DNA of 64,000 nt, from contig NZ_LMPF01000008.1 in assembly GCF_001424345.1 (NCBI RefSeq), positions 17,941-81,940 of the forward strand, given 5' to 3'. The position numbers and the translations under genes are program-made. The notes beneath the pieces were generated by a model, which was given only the letters and a program-made list of their open reading frames with translations, had not been told where the DNA came from and did no database searches. Below, one piece after another: positions 1 to 9,187 of this stretch; the first letter of the stretch is position 1; each line of letters begins with the position of its first letter. This DNA comes from Burkholderia sp. Leaf177. GTDB lineage: Bacteria > Pseudomonadota > Gammaproteobacteria > Burkholderiales > Burkholderiaceae.

Positions 1-44
1 AGCTGTACGTAATGAGCACAATGCTTTTACGAACAGGAAATCGC

Positions 45-1478
45 ATGAACACGACCGCAGCAACCGAACGCCTTTGGGGCGGCCGCTTCAAGTCCGGACC
101 CTCGCTCGCGCTGGAAAACCTGTCGCGATCGGACCCGAGCTTTTTCCGTCTCGCGCCCTACGATCTCGCCGGCTCACGCGCGCACGCCAACGAACTCGAA
201 CGCGCGGGAATCCTGAACGCCGCCGAGCTCGAGCAATTGCTCGCCACCATGGACCAGATCGAGAAGGAATTCACCGCGGGCGAACTTTCGCCCATCCTCG
301 CCGATGAAGACGTCCACACGTTCCTCGAACGCGAGTTGACGCAGCGGCTGAAGGCGGTCGGCGGCAAACTGCGCGCTGGACGTTCGCGCAACGACCAGGC
401 GGCGAACGACTTGCGTTTGTATCTGCGGGACAAGGCGCGCAAGCTCGCAATCGCGGTGAATGAACTGCAGGACGCGTTGATTGAACAAGCGAATGCGCAC
501 GTGGAAACCATCACGGCCGGCTTCACGCATTTGCAGCCCGCCCAGCCGATCGTATTCGCGCATCAGTTGCTGGCGCACGCGCAATCGATTTATCGCGATG
601 TCGATCGTCTGGTCGACTGGGACCGGCGTTCCGCGCGTTCGCCGCTGGGCGCGGCGGCGCTCGCAGGTTCCGCCATCTGCCTGCGCGCCGACCTTTCCGC
701 GCTGGAACTCGGCTATGACGGGCCGTGCGAAAACTCGATCGATGCCGTCGCGTCACGCGACCACGTCGCCGAGTTCACGTTCGTCCTGAGCATGCTGTCG
801 GTGAACCTGTCGCGGCTTTCGGAAGAAGTGATCTTGTGGACATCGCGCCAGTTCCGCTGGGTCGAACTCGACGATGCCCATGCCACCGGCAGCTCGATCA
901 TGCCGCAGAAAAAGAACTCGGACATAGCAGAACTGACGCGCGGGAAAGCCGGTCGTCTGATCGGCAATCTGAGCGGCTTGCTCGCCACGCTGAAGTCGTT
1001 GCCGCTTGCGTATAACCGCGACCTGGCCGAAGACAAGATCGCGGCGTTCGACAGCATCGATACACTCGAACTCGTTCTCCCCGCCATGGCCGGTATGATC
1101 CGCACAATGCGCGTGAACGTGGCTGAAATGCGCGCGCAGGCGCCGCTCGGGTTTACGCTTGCAACCGAAGTCGCCGATTGGCTCGCGCTGCGCGGCGTGC
1201 CGTTCAGCGAGGCGCACGAGATCACCGGTGCGCTGGTGCGCGCGTGCGAACAGCAAGGCATTGAACTCGGCGATGTGTCGATTGCGACGCTCGCTCTAGT
1301 CGATGCACGGCTTGAACCCGCCGTCCTCGATCACGTCACGCTGGACGCCGCGGTCGCGGCGCGCAGCGGTCACGGCGGCACCGCGCCGGTTCGCGTGAAG
1401 GAGCAGATCACGCGGCTGCGCGCAGCAATAGACAAACAGGCCGCGTGGGCGGCCGACTACAAGGGACCTTCATGCTGA
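45..1478 (+). CDS. argH: Argininosuccinate lyase family protein (ArgH-like)
   Basis: The 477-residue product belongs to the fumarase/aspartase/argininosuccinate lyase superfamily. The flexible-loop signature GSSIMPQKKN with its catalytic serine lies near residue 282, and GFTHLQ carries the general acid/base histidine near residue 160. The family cleaves argininosuccinate to arginine and fumarate, or cleaves related N-substituted aspartates. The start at 45 gives the usual N-terminus (LWGGRF); an in-frame ATG at 12 would add 11 atypical residues. Its stop overlaps the next start (ATGCTGA), and the downstream genes form an amino-acid importer, so a catabolic role on an imported substrate is plausible. 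From memory, the sequence looks closer to actinobacterial ASL or EDDS-lyase-type proteins than to the housekeeping Burkholderia ArgH. The residue after the signature is Ser, where Pro is usual. Family call is firm; substrate is open. Confidence 0.85.
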   Translation: MNTTAATERLWGGRFKSGPSLALENLSRSDPSFFRLAPYDLAGSRAHANELERAGILNAAELEQLLATMDQIEKEFTAGELSPILADEDVHTFLERELTQRLKAVGGKLRAGRSRNDQAANDLRLYLRDKARKLAIAVNELQDALIEQANAHVETITAGFTHLQPAQPIVFAHQLLAHAQSIYRDVDRLVDWDRRSARSPLGAAALAGSAICLRADLSALELGYDGPCENSIDAVASRDHVAEFTFVLSMLSVNLSRLSEEVILWTSRQFRWVELDDAHATGSSIMPQKKNSDIAELTRGKAGRLIGNLSGLLATLKSLPLAYNRDLAEDKIAAFDSIDTLELVLPAMAGMIRTMRVNVAEMRAQAPLGFTLATEVADWLALRGVPFSEAHEITGALVRACEQQGIELGDVSIATLALVDARLEPAVLDHVTLDAAVAARSGHGGTAPVRVKEQITRLRAAIDKQAAWAADYKGPSC

Positions 1479-2368
1479 GTGCATCGAACGACCGGGCATC
1501 GAACAACGGCCAGGCGCAGGACAGCGCCGGCGCCTTCGCCGATATCTCGCATTTCGAACACGTTCCGCGACGTTATTACGGACGCTACGTGGCCTCGGCC
1601 GTGATCCTCGCGATAGTCGGATATATTGTCGTGGCATTCGCGCGCGGGCAAATCGAATGGGCGGTCGTCGCGCGTTTCCTCACGGCCAAGTCGATCCTGA
1701 ACGGCCTCGCCAACACCATCATCATGACCATCCTCGCGATGGCGCTCGGCATCGTGCTCGGCGTGATCGTGGCGATCATGCGTCTTTCGACCAACCCGGT
1801 CCTGCGCAGCGTCGCGCATGCGTACGTGTGGTTGTTTCGCGGCACGCCGGTGATCCTGCAACTGCTTTTGTGGTTCAACCTGGCACTGGTCTTCCCGGTC
1901 ATGGGCATTCCCGGATTGTTCGAATTCCGTACCGTCGACATCATGACGCCGTTCCTCGCCGCGTTGCTCGGGCTTGGAATCAATCAGGGCGCTTATACGT
2001 CGGAGGTGGTGCGTGCAGGTCTCCTTTCCGTCGATACGGGCCAGTACGAAGCCGCGAAGTCCATCGGCATGCCGAGGTTGCAGGCGCTGCGCCGAATCAT
2101 CCTGCCGCAAGCCATGCGCGTGATCGTGCCGCCTATTGGCAATGAACTGATCGGCATGGCGAAGCTGACGTCGCTGGCAAGCGTGATCCAGTATGCCGAG
2201 ATGCTGCACAACGCCGAGAACATCTACTACGCGAACGCGCGGGTGATCGAGTTGCTGATGGTCGCGGGCGTCTGGTATCTCGTGATCGTCACGGTGCTTT
2301 CCATGCTGCAGTCGCGCGTGGAACTCCGGTTTGCGCGCGGCGCGGGCCGGGCATCGGCCAAGCAATGA
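1472..2368 (+). CDS. Polar amino-acid ABC transporter permease (HisM/GlnP family)
   Basis: A 298-residue inner-membrane protein with several hydrophobic segments. Near residues 193-214 it has the EAA-type cytoplasmic loop ([16 protein letters not shown]) that docks on the ATPase. The N-terminal 50 residues are soluble and precede the first membrane helix. The start at 1472 overlaps the lyase stop by 7 nt, which suggests translational coupling. A longer frame from 1445 would run deep into the lyase gene without a ribosome-binding reason. Only one permease gene is present, so it probably works as a homodimer with the downstream ATPase and binding protein. Confidence 0.9.
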   Translation: MLSASNDRASNNGQAQDSAGAFADISHFEHVPRRYYGRYVASAVILAIVGYIVVAFARGQIEWAVVARFLTAKSILNGLANTIIMTILAMALGIVLGVIVAIMRLSTNPVLRSVAHAYVWLFRGTPVILQLLLWFNLALVFPVMGIPGLFEFRTVDIMTPFLAALLGLGINQGAYTSEVVRAGLLSVDTGQYEAAKSIGMPRLQALRRIILPQAMRVIVPPIGNELIGMAKLTSLASVIQYAEMLHNAENIYYANARVIELLMVAGVWYLVIVTVLSMLQSRVELRFARGAGRASAKQ

Positions 2369-2396
2369 CGCGACAGAACGCGGGGAAAACCAAGCC

Positions 2397-3161
2397 ATGA
2401 ACCCATTAGTCAAAGCCGTCGATCTGCAGAAGTCATATGGCGAGTTCCAGGCACTTCACGACGTTCATCTCGATGTCGAGAAAGGCGAAGTGCTTTGCAT
2501 TATCGGACCATCGGGTTCGGGCAAAAGCACGTTCCTGCGCTGCATCAACCAGCTCGAAACCATCAGCGGCGGCGCGTTGTGGGTGAACGGCGAATTGGTT
2601 GGGTATCGGCGTGTCGAGAACAAGCTGTACCCGCTATCGGAGAAACAGATGGCGCGGCAACGGCTCTCGACCGGCATGGTGTTTCAGCGCTTCAATCTGT
2701 TCCCGCATATGACGGCGCTGGAAAATGTGATCGAAGGGCCGGTGCACGTGCTGAAGAAGAAAAAATCCGAAGCCGTGGAGGAAGCGCGTGCGTTGTTGAC
2801 ACGCGTGGGACTCGGCCATAAGTGCGATGCGTTTCCCGTCGAGCTGTCCGGCGGCCAGCAGCAGCGCGTCGCCATCGCGCGCGCATTGGCAATGCATCCG
2901 CAACTCATGCTTTTCGATGAACCCACTTCCGCGCTCGATCCCGAACTCGTCGGTGAAGTGCTGAGCGTGATGCGCGACCTCGCCAAAAGCGGCATGACGA
3001 TGATCGTCGTCACGCACGAGCTCGGCTTCGCGCGCGAGGTGGCGAACCGCGTCGTATTCATGGATCAAGGCAGGATTGTGGAAACGGGGACGCCGGAACA
3101 CGTGCTGTCCCATCCGCAACAGCAGCGTACGCAAGACTTCATATCGGCGGTGCTTTCTTGA
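2397..3161 (+). CDS. Polar amino-acid ABC transporter ATP-binding protein
   Basis: A 254-residue ABC ATPase of the GlnQ/HisP class. Walker A GPSGSGKS lies near residues 37-44, the signature LSGGQQQR near 150, Walker [13 protein letters not shown] near 170, and the switch histidine follows in [14 protein letters not shown] 2397 gives the typical short N-terminus; the frame is open from 2331 but would overlap the permease. It powers the importer made by the two neighbouring genes. A roughly 20-residue insert after the Walker A region ([16 protein letters not shown]) is common in this subfamily. Confidence 0.92.
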   Translation: MNPLVKAVDLQKSYGEFQALHDVHLDVEKGEVLCIIGPSGSGKSTFLRCINQLETISGGALWVNGELVGYRRVENKLYPLSEKQMARQRLSTGMVFQRFNLFPHMTALENVIEGPVHVLKKKKSEAVEEARALLTRVGLGHKCDAFPVELSGGQQQRVAIARALAMHPQLMLFDEPTSALDPELVGEVLSVMRDLAKSGMTMIVVTHELGFAREVANRVVFMDQGRIVETGTPEHVLSHPQQQRTQDFISAVLS

Positions 3162-3214
3162 TTTTTATTGTATTGACCGCAGTGCAACTCAACTTTTAGC
3201 TCAGGCGACTACCC

Positions 3215-4051
3215 ATGATCGACTCCTTGTTCCGGCGCACCGTTGGCGGTTTTCTGTTCGGCGCAGTGGCGCTGACTGCATCGTTTGCACACGCTCAAAC
3301 GCCGGTCGGCGGCAAAGGCACGCTTACGGCCGCCATCGTGCCGAACTATCCGCCGTTCGAATACAAGGACCCCGCCACCGACGAACTCACTGGTTTCGAC
3401 GTCGACCTCGGCAACGCGCTGGCCGCGAAGATGGGCGTCAAGCTCAAGTGGGAAGAAACCAGTTTCGACCAGATGATGAGCGCGCTCACCACGCATCGTG
3501 TGGACGCAATCTTGTCGGGCATGACCGACTTGCCCGCGCGGCGCGAGTCGGTGAACTTCCTCGACTACATCAAGACCGGACCGCAGTTCTACACGCTGAA
3601 GGCAAACGGTGCGCAGTATGCTTCCATGGAAGCCGTCTGCGGCAAACGCGTGGGATCGAGCCGCCGTACATCGTTTCCCGACGACACCAAAAGATGGAGC
3701 GACGAGCATTGCGTGAAAGCCGGCAAGCCCGCGATCGTGGTGGTCGGCACGGACGGTTCCGCCGATGCCCGCCTGCAATTGCGTCAAGGCAGGCTTGACG
3801 CAGCCGTGCAAGGCGGCGAGACCCTGCCGTATCAGAACACGCTGGAAAAGGATGCGTACGCGCCGATCGGCCAGCCCTTCCTTACGCAATACACGGCGAT
3901 CGGCATGGCGAAGGACAACACGGCTTTGAGCGATGCCATGACGCAAGCGTTCGGAAAACTGCTCGCCGATGGCACCTACAAGAAGATCCTGGCGAAATGG
4001 GGCTTGCAGGAGCATGCGGTATCGAAAGTGGTGGTCAACTCGCAGGAATAA
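3215..4051 (+). CDS. Periplasmic amino-acid-binding protein of the ArgH-linked importer
   Basis: A 278-residue family 3 extracellular solute-binding protein. The first 27 residues form a signal peptide (two Arg, hydrophobic core, cleavage after AHA). The mature part opens with the family pattern of a beta strand followed by NYPPFEY and GFDVDLGNALA. It lies 53 bp after the ATPase gene and completes the importer. The family binds polar or charged amino acids. The binding-pocket motifs (GMTDLPARRESVNF; a ligand-carboxylate-type Arg is expected in this region) do not let me assign the exact ligand. Confidence 0.9.
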   Translation: MIDSLFRRTVGGFLFGAVALTASFAHAQTPVGGKGTLTAAIVPNYPPFEYKDPATDELTGFDVDLGNALAAKMGVKLKWEETSFDQMMSALTTHRVDAILSGMTDLPARRESVNFLDYIKTGPQFYTLKANGAQYASMEAVCGKRVGSSRRTSFPDDTKRWSDEHCVKAGKPAIVVVGTDGSADARLQLRQGRLDAAVQGGETLPYQNTLEKDAYAPIGQPFLTQYTAIGMAKDNTALSDAMTQAFGKLLADGTYKKILAKWGLQEHAVSKVVVNSQE

Positions 4052-4181
4052 CAAAAGTGGCCCGGCGAATTCTTTGAAATTGGCCCTGTTTCCGTGCGTC
4101 AGTTTTGGCGCATGATTGCGTGTTGGCATCGGGGATCGCTCCCCGGAACGAACTTATGCCGCCACGGAAACAGGAGCCCGA

Positions 4182-4820
4182 ATGTATTTGCCCGCCCACT
4201 TTGCCGAGACTCGCGTTGACGAGCTTCATCGGCTGATAAATGAGTACCCGCTCGCCGCGCTCGTCACGAACGGCCCCGACGGACTCGATGCAAACCATGT
4301 GCCGTTCGAGCTGGATGCATCGGCGGGCAGCCAAGGCGTGCTGCGAGCGCACGTTGCGCGGGCGAATCCGGTCTGGAAAGAAGTGGCGGACGGCGCGGAA
4401 GTGCTGGTGATCTTTCGTGGACCCGAGCATTACATTTCGCCGAACTGGTATCCGAGCAAACACGAAGCGCACCGGCAGGTTCCGACCTGGAACTATCAGG
4501 TCGTCCATGCGCATGGAAAAATCACGATTCGCGACGACGAAAAATTCCTTCGCGGTCTGGTTGGACGGCTCACGCGCGTGCATGAGGCCGGCGAGGAAAA
4601 GCCCTGGAAAATGGGCGATTCGGCGCGTGATTTTATTGATTCGATGCTGCAGGCCATTGTTGGCATCGAAATCGAAATTACCCGTCTTGTCGGGAAATCG
4701 AAGCTCGGCCAGAACAAGGAACGGCGCGACATTCAAGGTGCAATCGACGGCTTGCGGACCAACAGCGAGCAACCACTCGCCGACGCCATGTCCATGGCGC
4801 TCGCCGCCAAACCGGAATGA
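4182..4820 (+). CDS. PaiB-type FMN-binding negative transcriptional regulator family
   Basis: A 212-residue protein that starts MYLPAHFAETR, as PaiB family members do, and keeps the family core (PLAALVTNG, HVPFELD, ISPNWYPSKH, VPTWNYQVVHAHG). The Bacillus prototype is linked to repression of sporulation and protease genes; in proteobacteria most members are uncharacterised split-barrel flavin-binding proteins. ATG 4182 is chosen because it matches the family start. The gene stands alone between two ABC systems and is followed directly by a strong terminator hairpin. Confidence 0.85.
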   Translation: MYLPAHFAETRVDELHRLINEYPLAALVTNGPDGLDANHVPFELDASAGSQGVLRAHVARANPVWKEVADGAEVLVIFRGPEHYISPNWYPSKHEAHRQVPTWNYQVVHAHGKITIRDDEKFLRGLVGRLTRVHEAGEEKPWKMGDSARDFIDSMLQAIVGIEIEITRLVGKSKLGQNKERRDIQGAIDGLRTNSEQPLADAMSMALAAKPE

Positions 4821-4823
4821 TGC

Positions 4824-4851
4824 AAAGGGCGTTGCTCCGGCAACGCCCTTT
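4824..4851 (+). terminator. Rho-independent-type terminator after the PaiB gene
   Basis: A perfect 12-bp stem, AAAGGGCGTTGC / GCAACGCCCTTT, with a TCCG loop starts 3 nt after the stop codon. The A-rich left side and T-rich right side mean it could also stop transcription arriving from the minus-strand gene at 4880. Confidence 0.8.
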
Positions 4852-4879
4852 GTTCAATTACGTTTCAACCAAGCTTCAA

Positions 4880-5929
4880 TCAACGCTCGATTTGACGATT
4901 CCAGCGCGCGTCCCACTGCGGACGGTTCGCGTTGACCACATCCCAATCCACCGTGTTGACCTTCTTCACGAGGTCATCGAGATTGCCGAGTTGCTGCTGC
5001 ATGGCATCGGTCATCTTCGCCTGGCGGTTCGTTGGAATCTGACGGCCGGCGCTTGCTGCTTTAGTCTGCGCCGATGCCGAAATCAAGAACGCCGCGAGTT
5101 TTTGCGCGAGTTCGGGATCAGGGTTATTCGCGACCACGCATTCATCCACGAGCAACAGCACCGGACCTTCCTTCGGGTTCACGTACGCAACCGGAATGCC
5201 CTTCGTTTGCAGGTCGCCGGCAGCCGTCGGGGTTAGCGGGAACAGGCCCGCCTGGCCGGTTTGCACCATCTCGGAGATCTTCGCCGAGTTCGGAATGTAC
5301 TCGATCACGTTCTTGCCCACGGTGCTTTGCCACTTCGTAAAGCCCGGTTCCACGTTCTTTTCAGTGCCGCCTTCAAGACGGTTGATCATCAGGAAACCAT
5401 GCAGGCCGAACGTGCTGCTCGATGCCGACTGGAACACCACTTTGTCCTTGTATTTTGGATCCGCGAAATCCATCCACGAGGTTGGGGGCGCCCAGCCTTT
5501 TTCTTTGAACAGCTTCGTGTTGTATGCAATTCCGGTCATGCCGAGCTGCACGCCCGCGCCAATGTCGTCCTTCATGCGCGCGAAGGGATAAAGCTGCTGG
5601 ATTTCTGGGCCGGCAGACATTTTTTGGCATACGCCCATGCTGACAGCGCGGGCCATGACGCCATCGTCGAGGAACACTACGTGGATTTGTGGTTTTGCTT
5701 TATTCGCCAGGAGCTTCGCCAGGATGTCGGAGGACGTGCCCGGGACTATCACCACCTTGACGTTGTTGGCTTTTTCGAATTCGGGTAGGACTTCGCTGGT
5801 GTAAGCCTTTTCCATCGGGCCGCCGTTCATGCCGATGTATACGGTTTTGGTTTCTGCATGCGACTGGGCTGCGGCTAGGAGGCCTGCTGTGAATAGGGCG
5901 CTCGTGAGACTCGCTAATGCTTTTTTCAT
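4880..5929 (-). CDS. Periplasmic substrate-binding protein (spermidine/putrescine/iron-type family)
   Basis: A 349-residue protein with a clear signal peptide (MKKALASL..., cleavage near SHAET). The mature sequence has the PotD/FbpA-like fold pattern: VYIGMNGG, LPEFEKANNVKV, GTSSDILAKLLA, HVVFLDDGVMARAV and, later, EGPVLLLVDECVVANN. It lies on the same strand as, and downstream of, the flavin dehydrogenase and Pot-type importer genes. Those genes lack another binding protein, so this one most likely delivers their substrate. A 393-bp gap separates it from them, so it may have its own promoter. Ligand unknown; a lysine-derived amino acid would fit the cluster. Confidence 0.85.
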   Translation of the reverse strand: MKKALASLTSALFTAGLLAAAQSHAETKTVYIGMNGGPMEKAYTSEVLPEFEKANNVKVVIVPGTSSDILAKLLANKAKPQIHVVFLDDGVMARAVSMGVCQKMSAGPEIQQLYPFARMKDDIGAGVQLGMTGIAYNTKLFKEKGWAPPTSWMDFADPKYKDKVVFQSASSSTFGLHGFLMINRLEGGTEKNVEPGFTKWQSTVGKNVIEYIPNSAKISEMVQTGQAGLFPLTPTAAGDLQTKGIPVAYVNPKEGPVLLLVDECVVANNPDPELAQKLAAFLISASAQTKAASAGRQIPTNRQAKMTDAMQQQLGNLDDLVKKVNTVDWDVVNANRPQWDARWNRQIER

Positions 5930-6322
5930 TGGACGTGCTCCTTGGTTACAGGGGTTTTTTTGGTCTCTTTTCTATTTTCTTTTTGTCTTTTTGCGCTGGG
6001 TCTTTGCCGGGTTGGTGCTTTTTATGCTCGGGCAAGTTTCGTTCTAAATGCTCTCTTTCGCACTGTTAGCCACTGTCCGTGGCGGGACTTCATTTCTTTT
6101 TCCAACGGCGAAAAAGAAACGAAGCAAAGAAAACGCCTCTCAAACGAGGGCTCGTAAGTGTCCACAGCGTGCATGCTTAACCGCTTGGCACGCAAGAAGT
6201 ACCCTTAGCGCATAACCACGTCCGGCTGAAACCCTCCTCCTCCGTTATCAGATACCCACACGCTTCGCCACCCGTGTGAGTAGCCGTTAACCCGGAAACC
6301 TGGTTTGTCGGCGCGTTAGGGG
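5930..6322. other. 393-bp intergenic region with A/T-arm inverted repeat
   Basis: No convincing gene. Pyrimidine-rich runs occupy about 5955-6000. A perfect inverted repeat lies at 6093-6119, with arms TTTCTTTTTC and GAAAAAGAAA around CAACGGC, followed by a purine-rich tract. The composition differs from the GC-rich genes on both sides. I recall similar A/T-armed elements dispersed in Burkholderia intergenic regions, but copy number cannot be tested here. The region should also hold the promoter of the binding-protein gene at 4880-5929. Confidence 0.5.
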
Positions 6323-7456
6323 TTAGGCGGCTGCCGCCGCCGGCCATCTTTTGATCGAGAAACTATCTATCGGCGTACTCGTGTTTCCATCTATCACCAA
6401 ATCCGAAAGGACCTCGCCAACTCCCGGCGCAAGCAGAAATCCACCGCCAGAAAAACCGAATGCATGCAAAAGCCTGGGCGTTGTCTGGCTGAATCCAATC
6501 ACAGGGTTGTCGTCGGAGGTGGCACCCTCTACGCCAGTCCAGGTTCGCAACAATAAAGCGTTTTCTAGTCTCGGTAATAACTCGCAGGCGGCCCGCATTA
6601 CCTTGCGCGTGGTCTCTGTCAGCGGCTGCGCGTATTCTCCATCTCCTAATCCCCGACCACCGCCAATCACCACATTTCCACGCGATACCTGGCGCGCGTA
6701 AATTCCGCCACCATAGACGCCCAGGTTGTGATCGATGAAAAACGGCAGCGGCTCTGTCACCCACATGTTCGGATAAATCGGCTCCATAGGAATAGACTCG
6801 CCGAAAAATCCCGCCACCGTGTTGCCCCAAGCACCCGCCGAATTGATCAGCCAGTCAGCTCGCGCCTCAATCGTCGTACCCGAATCATGGCGCGCCTGGA
6901 TCACGAATCGTTCGCCATCTCGCTCGATGCCGGTTACTTGGGTCTGCTCGCGAACGTCGGCTCCCGCAGCGCGCGCCGCACGCGCAAATGCAGGCGATAC
7001 AACGCGTGGATTTGCATGGCCATCGCCTGGACATAAGGACCCGCCAAGCGCCGCCGGACCCAGCCACGGATATCGACGACGAAAGGATGGTCCGCTCATC
7101 ACCTCCAGATCAAGGCCGTACGGATTGGCTAGCTGCGCATATGCGTCGAGCGCCGCGAGATCGGCCTCGCTGCGAGCAAGCCGCAAATGACCCGATACAA
7201 CAAATTCGCCATCCGTACCAACCAGTTCCGGCAACCGATCCCAAATCGCACGCGCACGCACAGCCAGCGGCAACTGCGTGGCAGGCCGCCCCTGCCGACG
7301 CACGCCGCCATAGTTCACGCCGCTCGCCTGCGCGCCACAATACCGGCGCTCGAAAAGTCCTACCTTCAATCCGCGTCGCGCAAGCATCAGCGCCGCCGAT
7401 GACCCGACCAGGCCGCCGCCCACAACCATCACGTCGAAGCGCAAGCTTTCATTCAT
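6323..7456 (-). CDS. FAD-dependent amine/amino-acid dehydrogenase, catalytic (beta) subunit
   Basis: A 377-residue DAO-family flavoprotein. The FAD-binding GGGLVGSSAA motif starts near residue 12, the family pattern NYGGVRRQGR follows near 48, and the C-terminal GFSGGGFLLAPGVGE contacts the flavin. It overlaps the next upstream gene by 8 bp. With that gene and the small [2Fe-2S] gene it forms a three-subunit set of the type seen in opine oxidases and D-hydroxyproline dehydrogenase. The reaction is oxidation of a secondary or alpha amine to an imine. Placement with aminoadipate-pathway genes suggests a substrate such as pipecolate or an opine-like lysine adduct (inference). Confidence 0.85.
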   Translation of the reverse strand: MNESLRFDVMVVGGGLVGSSAALMLARRGLKVGLFERRYCGAQASGVNYGGVRRQGRPATQLPLAVRARAIWDRLPELVGTDGEFVVSGHLRLARSEADLAALDAYAQLANPYGLDLEVMSGPSFRRRYPWLGPAALGGSLCPGDGHANPRVVSPAFARAARAAGADVREQTQVTGIERDGERFVIQARHDSGTTIEARADWLINSAGAWGNTVAGFFGESIPMEPIYPNMWVTEPLPFFIDHNLGVYGGGIYARQVSRGNVVIGGGRGLGDGEYAQPLTETTRKVMRAACELLPRLENALLLRTWTGVEGATSDDNPVIGFSQTTPRLLHAFGFSGGGFLLAPGVGEVLSDLVIDGNTSTPIDSFSIKRWPAAAAA

Positions 7457-8879
7457 CGCGGGCGTGCTCCGGGATCGGGGTGAGATCGTCTTCGTCGCTC
7501 ATGTCGGCCATCAACGCAATCGATAAAGGCACCGGCTTGATCGGCGCCTGTCCACGCAAACGGCCAATATCCGCGATGTTCTTGCCCGTCTCGGCGCTCA
7601 GCAATTCGGCGGCGGCCGCGCCGCACATGCGCCCCTGGCATCGGCCCATGCCAACCCGCGTCAGCGCCTTGAGCCGGTTGATCTCGCTCGCTTCGCCGTC
7701 GCGGATGCATCGACGCAATGTGCCTGCCGTGACTTCCTCGCAACGGCATACGGTCATGTCGTCGGGCCACGCCGGCGAACAATCCAACGGCGGCGCAAAG
7801 GCCTGCTCCAGTCCCACGCGAAACTGCGCAATGCTGGCCAGCTGCCTGTCGATTTTCGATGCTTCCCCGGCGTTCGCAGCAGGATGACGAAGGTCTTCGA
7901 GCAGCGCCAGCGCGGCGCGCGTTCCAGCTAATTCAGCGGCGTCCGCGCCGGCGATTCCGGCGCCATCGCCAGCTAGATAAATGCCCGGCACCGAGCTGCG
8001 GCCAGCGGCATCGCGCTCGGGCAACCACGCGCGATTGAGCGCGTCGAAACGGAAGCGGCAACCGGCGAGATCGGCAAGCTGCGTCTCGGAACGCAAGCCA
8101 TATCCAAAGCCGATGGCATCGCAGGGAATCGTCATCTCGCGCGCGCCGTCACTGAACGTGATGCCCTGAACAGCGCCGTGTCCTTCGGCACGCACGATAT
8201 CCACGCCGCGCTCGATGCGCACGCCATGCGCCGCAAGCCAGCCGACGTAATACAAACCCTTCGCGAACGTCGACGGTTGTTTCAACAAACGCGGCGTGGC
8301 GGCAAATTGCCGGGAGAAGGGATTGGTATCGAGTATTGCTTCGACTTGCGCGCCGGCCTTTGCGTATTGATAAGCGACGAGATAAAGCAGCGGCCCGGTT
8401 CCCGCAAACACCACGCGCCGCCCGATCGCACAGCCTTGCGCCTTCAACGCAATCTGCGATGCACCCAGCGTATAAACGCCCGGCAGCGTCCATCCGGCAA
8501 ACGGCAGGATACGATCGGTCGCGCCGGTCGCAATGATCAGATGCGAGTACGGCACCGAGCGCTGACGTCCCGCATGAAACGTGTCGAGCCGCCCCGCGCC
8601 GCATCCCCAGACCAGAGTATCGGGCCGGTAGTCGAGCTTCGACATCAGGCTCGCCATGGTCGAGTGCACGGCGTCGGCCTTGCGCGCTTCCATTCCATAG
8701 AGCGCACGCTTGGCGCGGACGAAACCTGCATCGGCAGGCGGCTGGCGATAAATCTGCCCACCAGCACGCAACGCTTCATCGATAACAACCGGCTTCAGGC
8801 CAGCCTTCACCAGCGTCCCGGCCGCGCGCACCCCTGCTGGCCCTGCGCCGACAATCACAATGCGCTCGGGATCGCTCAT
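7449..8879 (-). CDS. FAD/NAD-binding oxidoreductase subunit with BFD-like [2Fe-2S] domain (alpha subunit)
   Basis: The 476-residue product has an N-terminal FAD motif (VGAGPAGVRAA, near residue 10) and a second dinucleotide motif GTGPLLYLVAYQYAKAG near 150. A C-terminal BFD-like domain carries CRC near 380 and CQGRMC near 430, four Cys that can hold a [2Fe-2S] cluster. This layout is that of OoxA, HcnB and the alpha subunit of D-hydroxyproline dehydrogenase. It passes electrons between the catalytic subunit and the small ferredoxin-like subunit. Overlaps on both sides (8 and 4 bp) indicate one translationally coupled unit. Confidence 0.88.
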   Translation of the reverse strand: MSDPERIVIVGAGPAGVRAAGTLVKAGLKPVVIDEALRAGGQIYRQPPADAGFVRAKRALYGMEARKADAVHSTMASLMSKLDYRPDTLVWGCGAGRLDTFHAGRQRSVPYSHLIIATGATDRILPFAGWTLPGVYTLGASQIALKAQGCAIGRRVVFAGTGPLLYLVAYQYAKAGAQVEAILDTNPFSRQFAATPRLLKQPSTFAKGLYYVGWLAAHGVRIERGVDIVRAEGHGAVQGITFSDGAREMTIPCDAIGFGYGLRSETQLADLAGCRFRFDALNRAWLPERDAAGRSSVPGIYLAGDGAGIAGADAAELAGTRAALALLEDLRHPAANAGEASKIDRQLASIAQFRVGLEQAFAPPLDCSPAWPDDMTVCRCEEVTAGTLRRCIRDGEASEINRLKALTRVGMGRCQGRMCGAAAAELLSAETGKNIADIGRLRGQAPIKPVPLSIALMADMSDEDDLTPIPEHARDE

Positions 8880-9178
8880 GCTTCAATGGGCCGCGTGTGA
8901 ATACGCATGCCGTCCTCGATGATCGTTGAACACGCCCGGATTCGCGTGCCGTCTTCCAGTTGAACCCAGCAATCCTGGCACGCGCCCATCAGGCAAAAAC
9001 CCGCACGCGGTTCACCGCTGAATTCAGTGTTCCGAACGCGCCGCGTGGTCAGCAGGATTGCGCTCAGAACAGTGTCGCCAGTCAACGCGGTTGCAGATGT
9101 ACCATCCAGTACAAAATTCACCGGTCGGCGATCTGTCTCCGTCAAGCGAACGAACTGCGGTTGCGAATCTCTTGTCAT
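8876..9178 (-). CDS. Small [2Fe-2S] subunit of the flavin dehydrogenase (gamma subunit)
   Basis: A 100-residue ferredoxin-like protein. Four Cys occur in the order GFC-x4-C-x2-C, then a distant C (RACST), the plant-type [2Fe-2S] pattern found in opine oxidase/HcnA/hydroxyproline dehydrogenase gamma subunits. It overlaps the alpha subunit gene by 4 bp and follows the importer permease by 9 bp, so it appears to be transcribed with the importer. No signal peptide, so the complex is cytoplasmic. Confidence 0.88.
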   Translation of the reverse strand: MTRDSQPQFVRLTETDRRPVNFVLDGTSATALTGDTVLSAILLTTRRVRNTEFSGEPRAGFCLMGACQDCWVQLEDGTRIRACSTIIEDGMRIHTRPIEA

Positions 9179-9187
9179 GGGCTCGAA

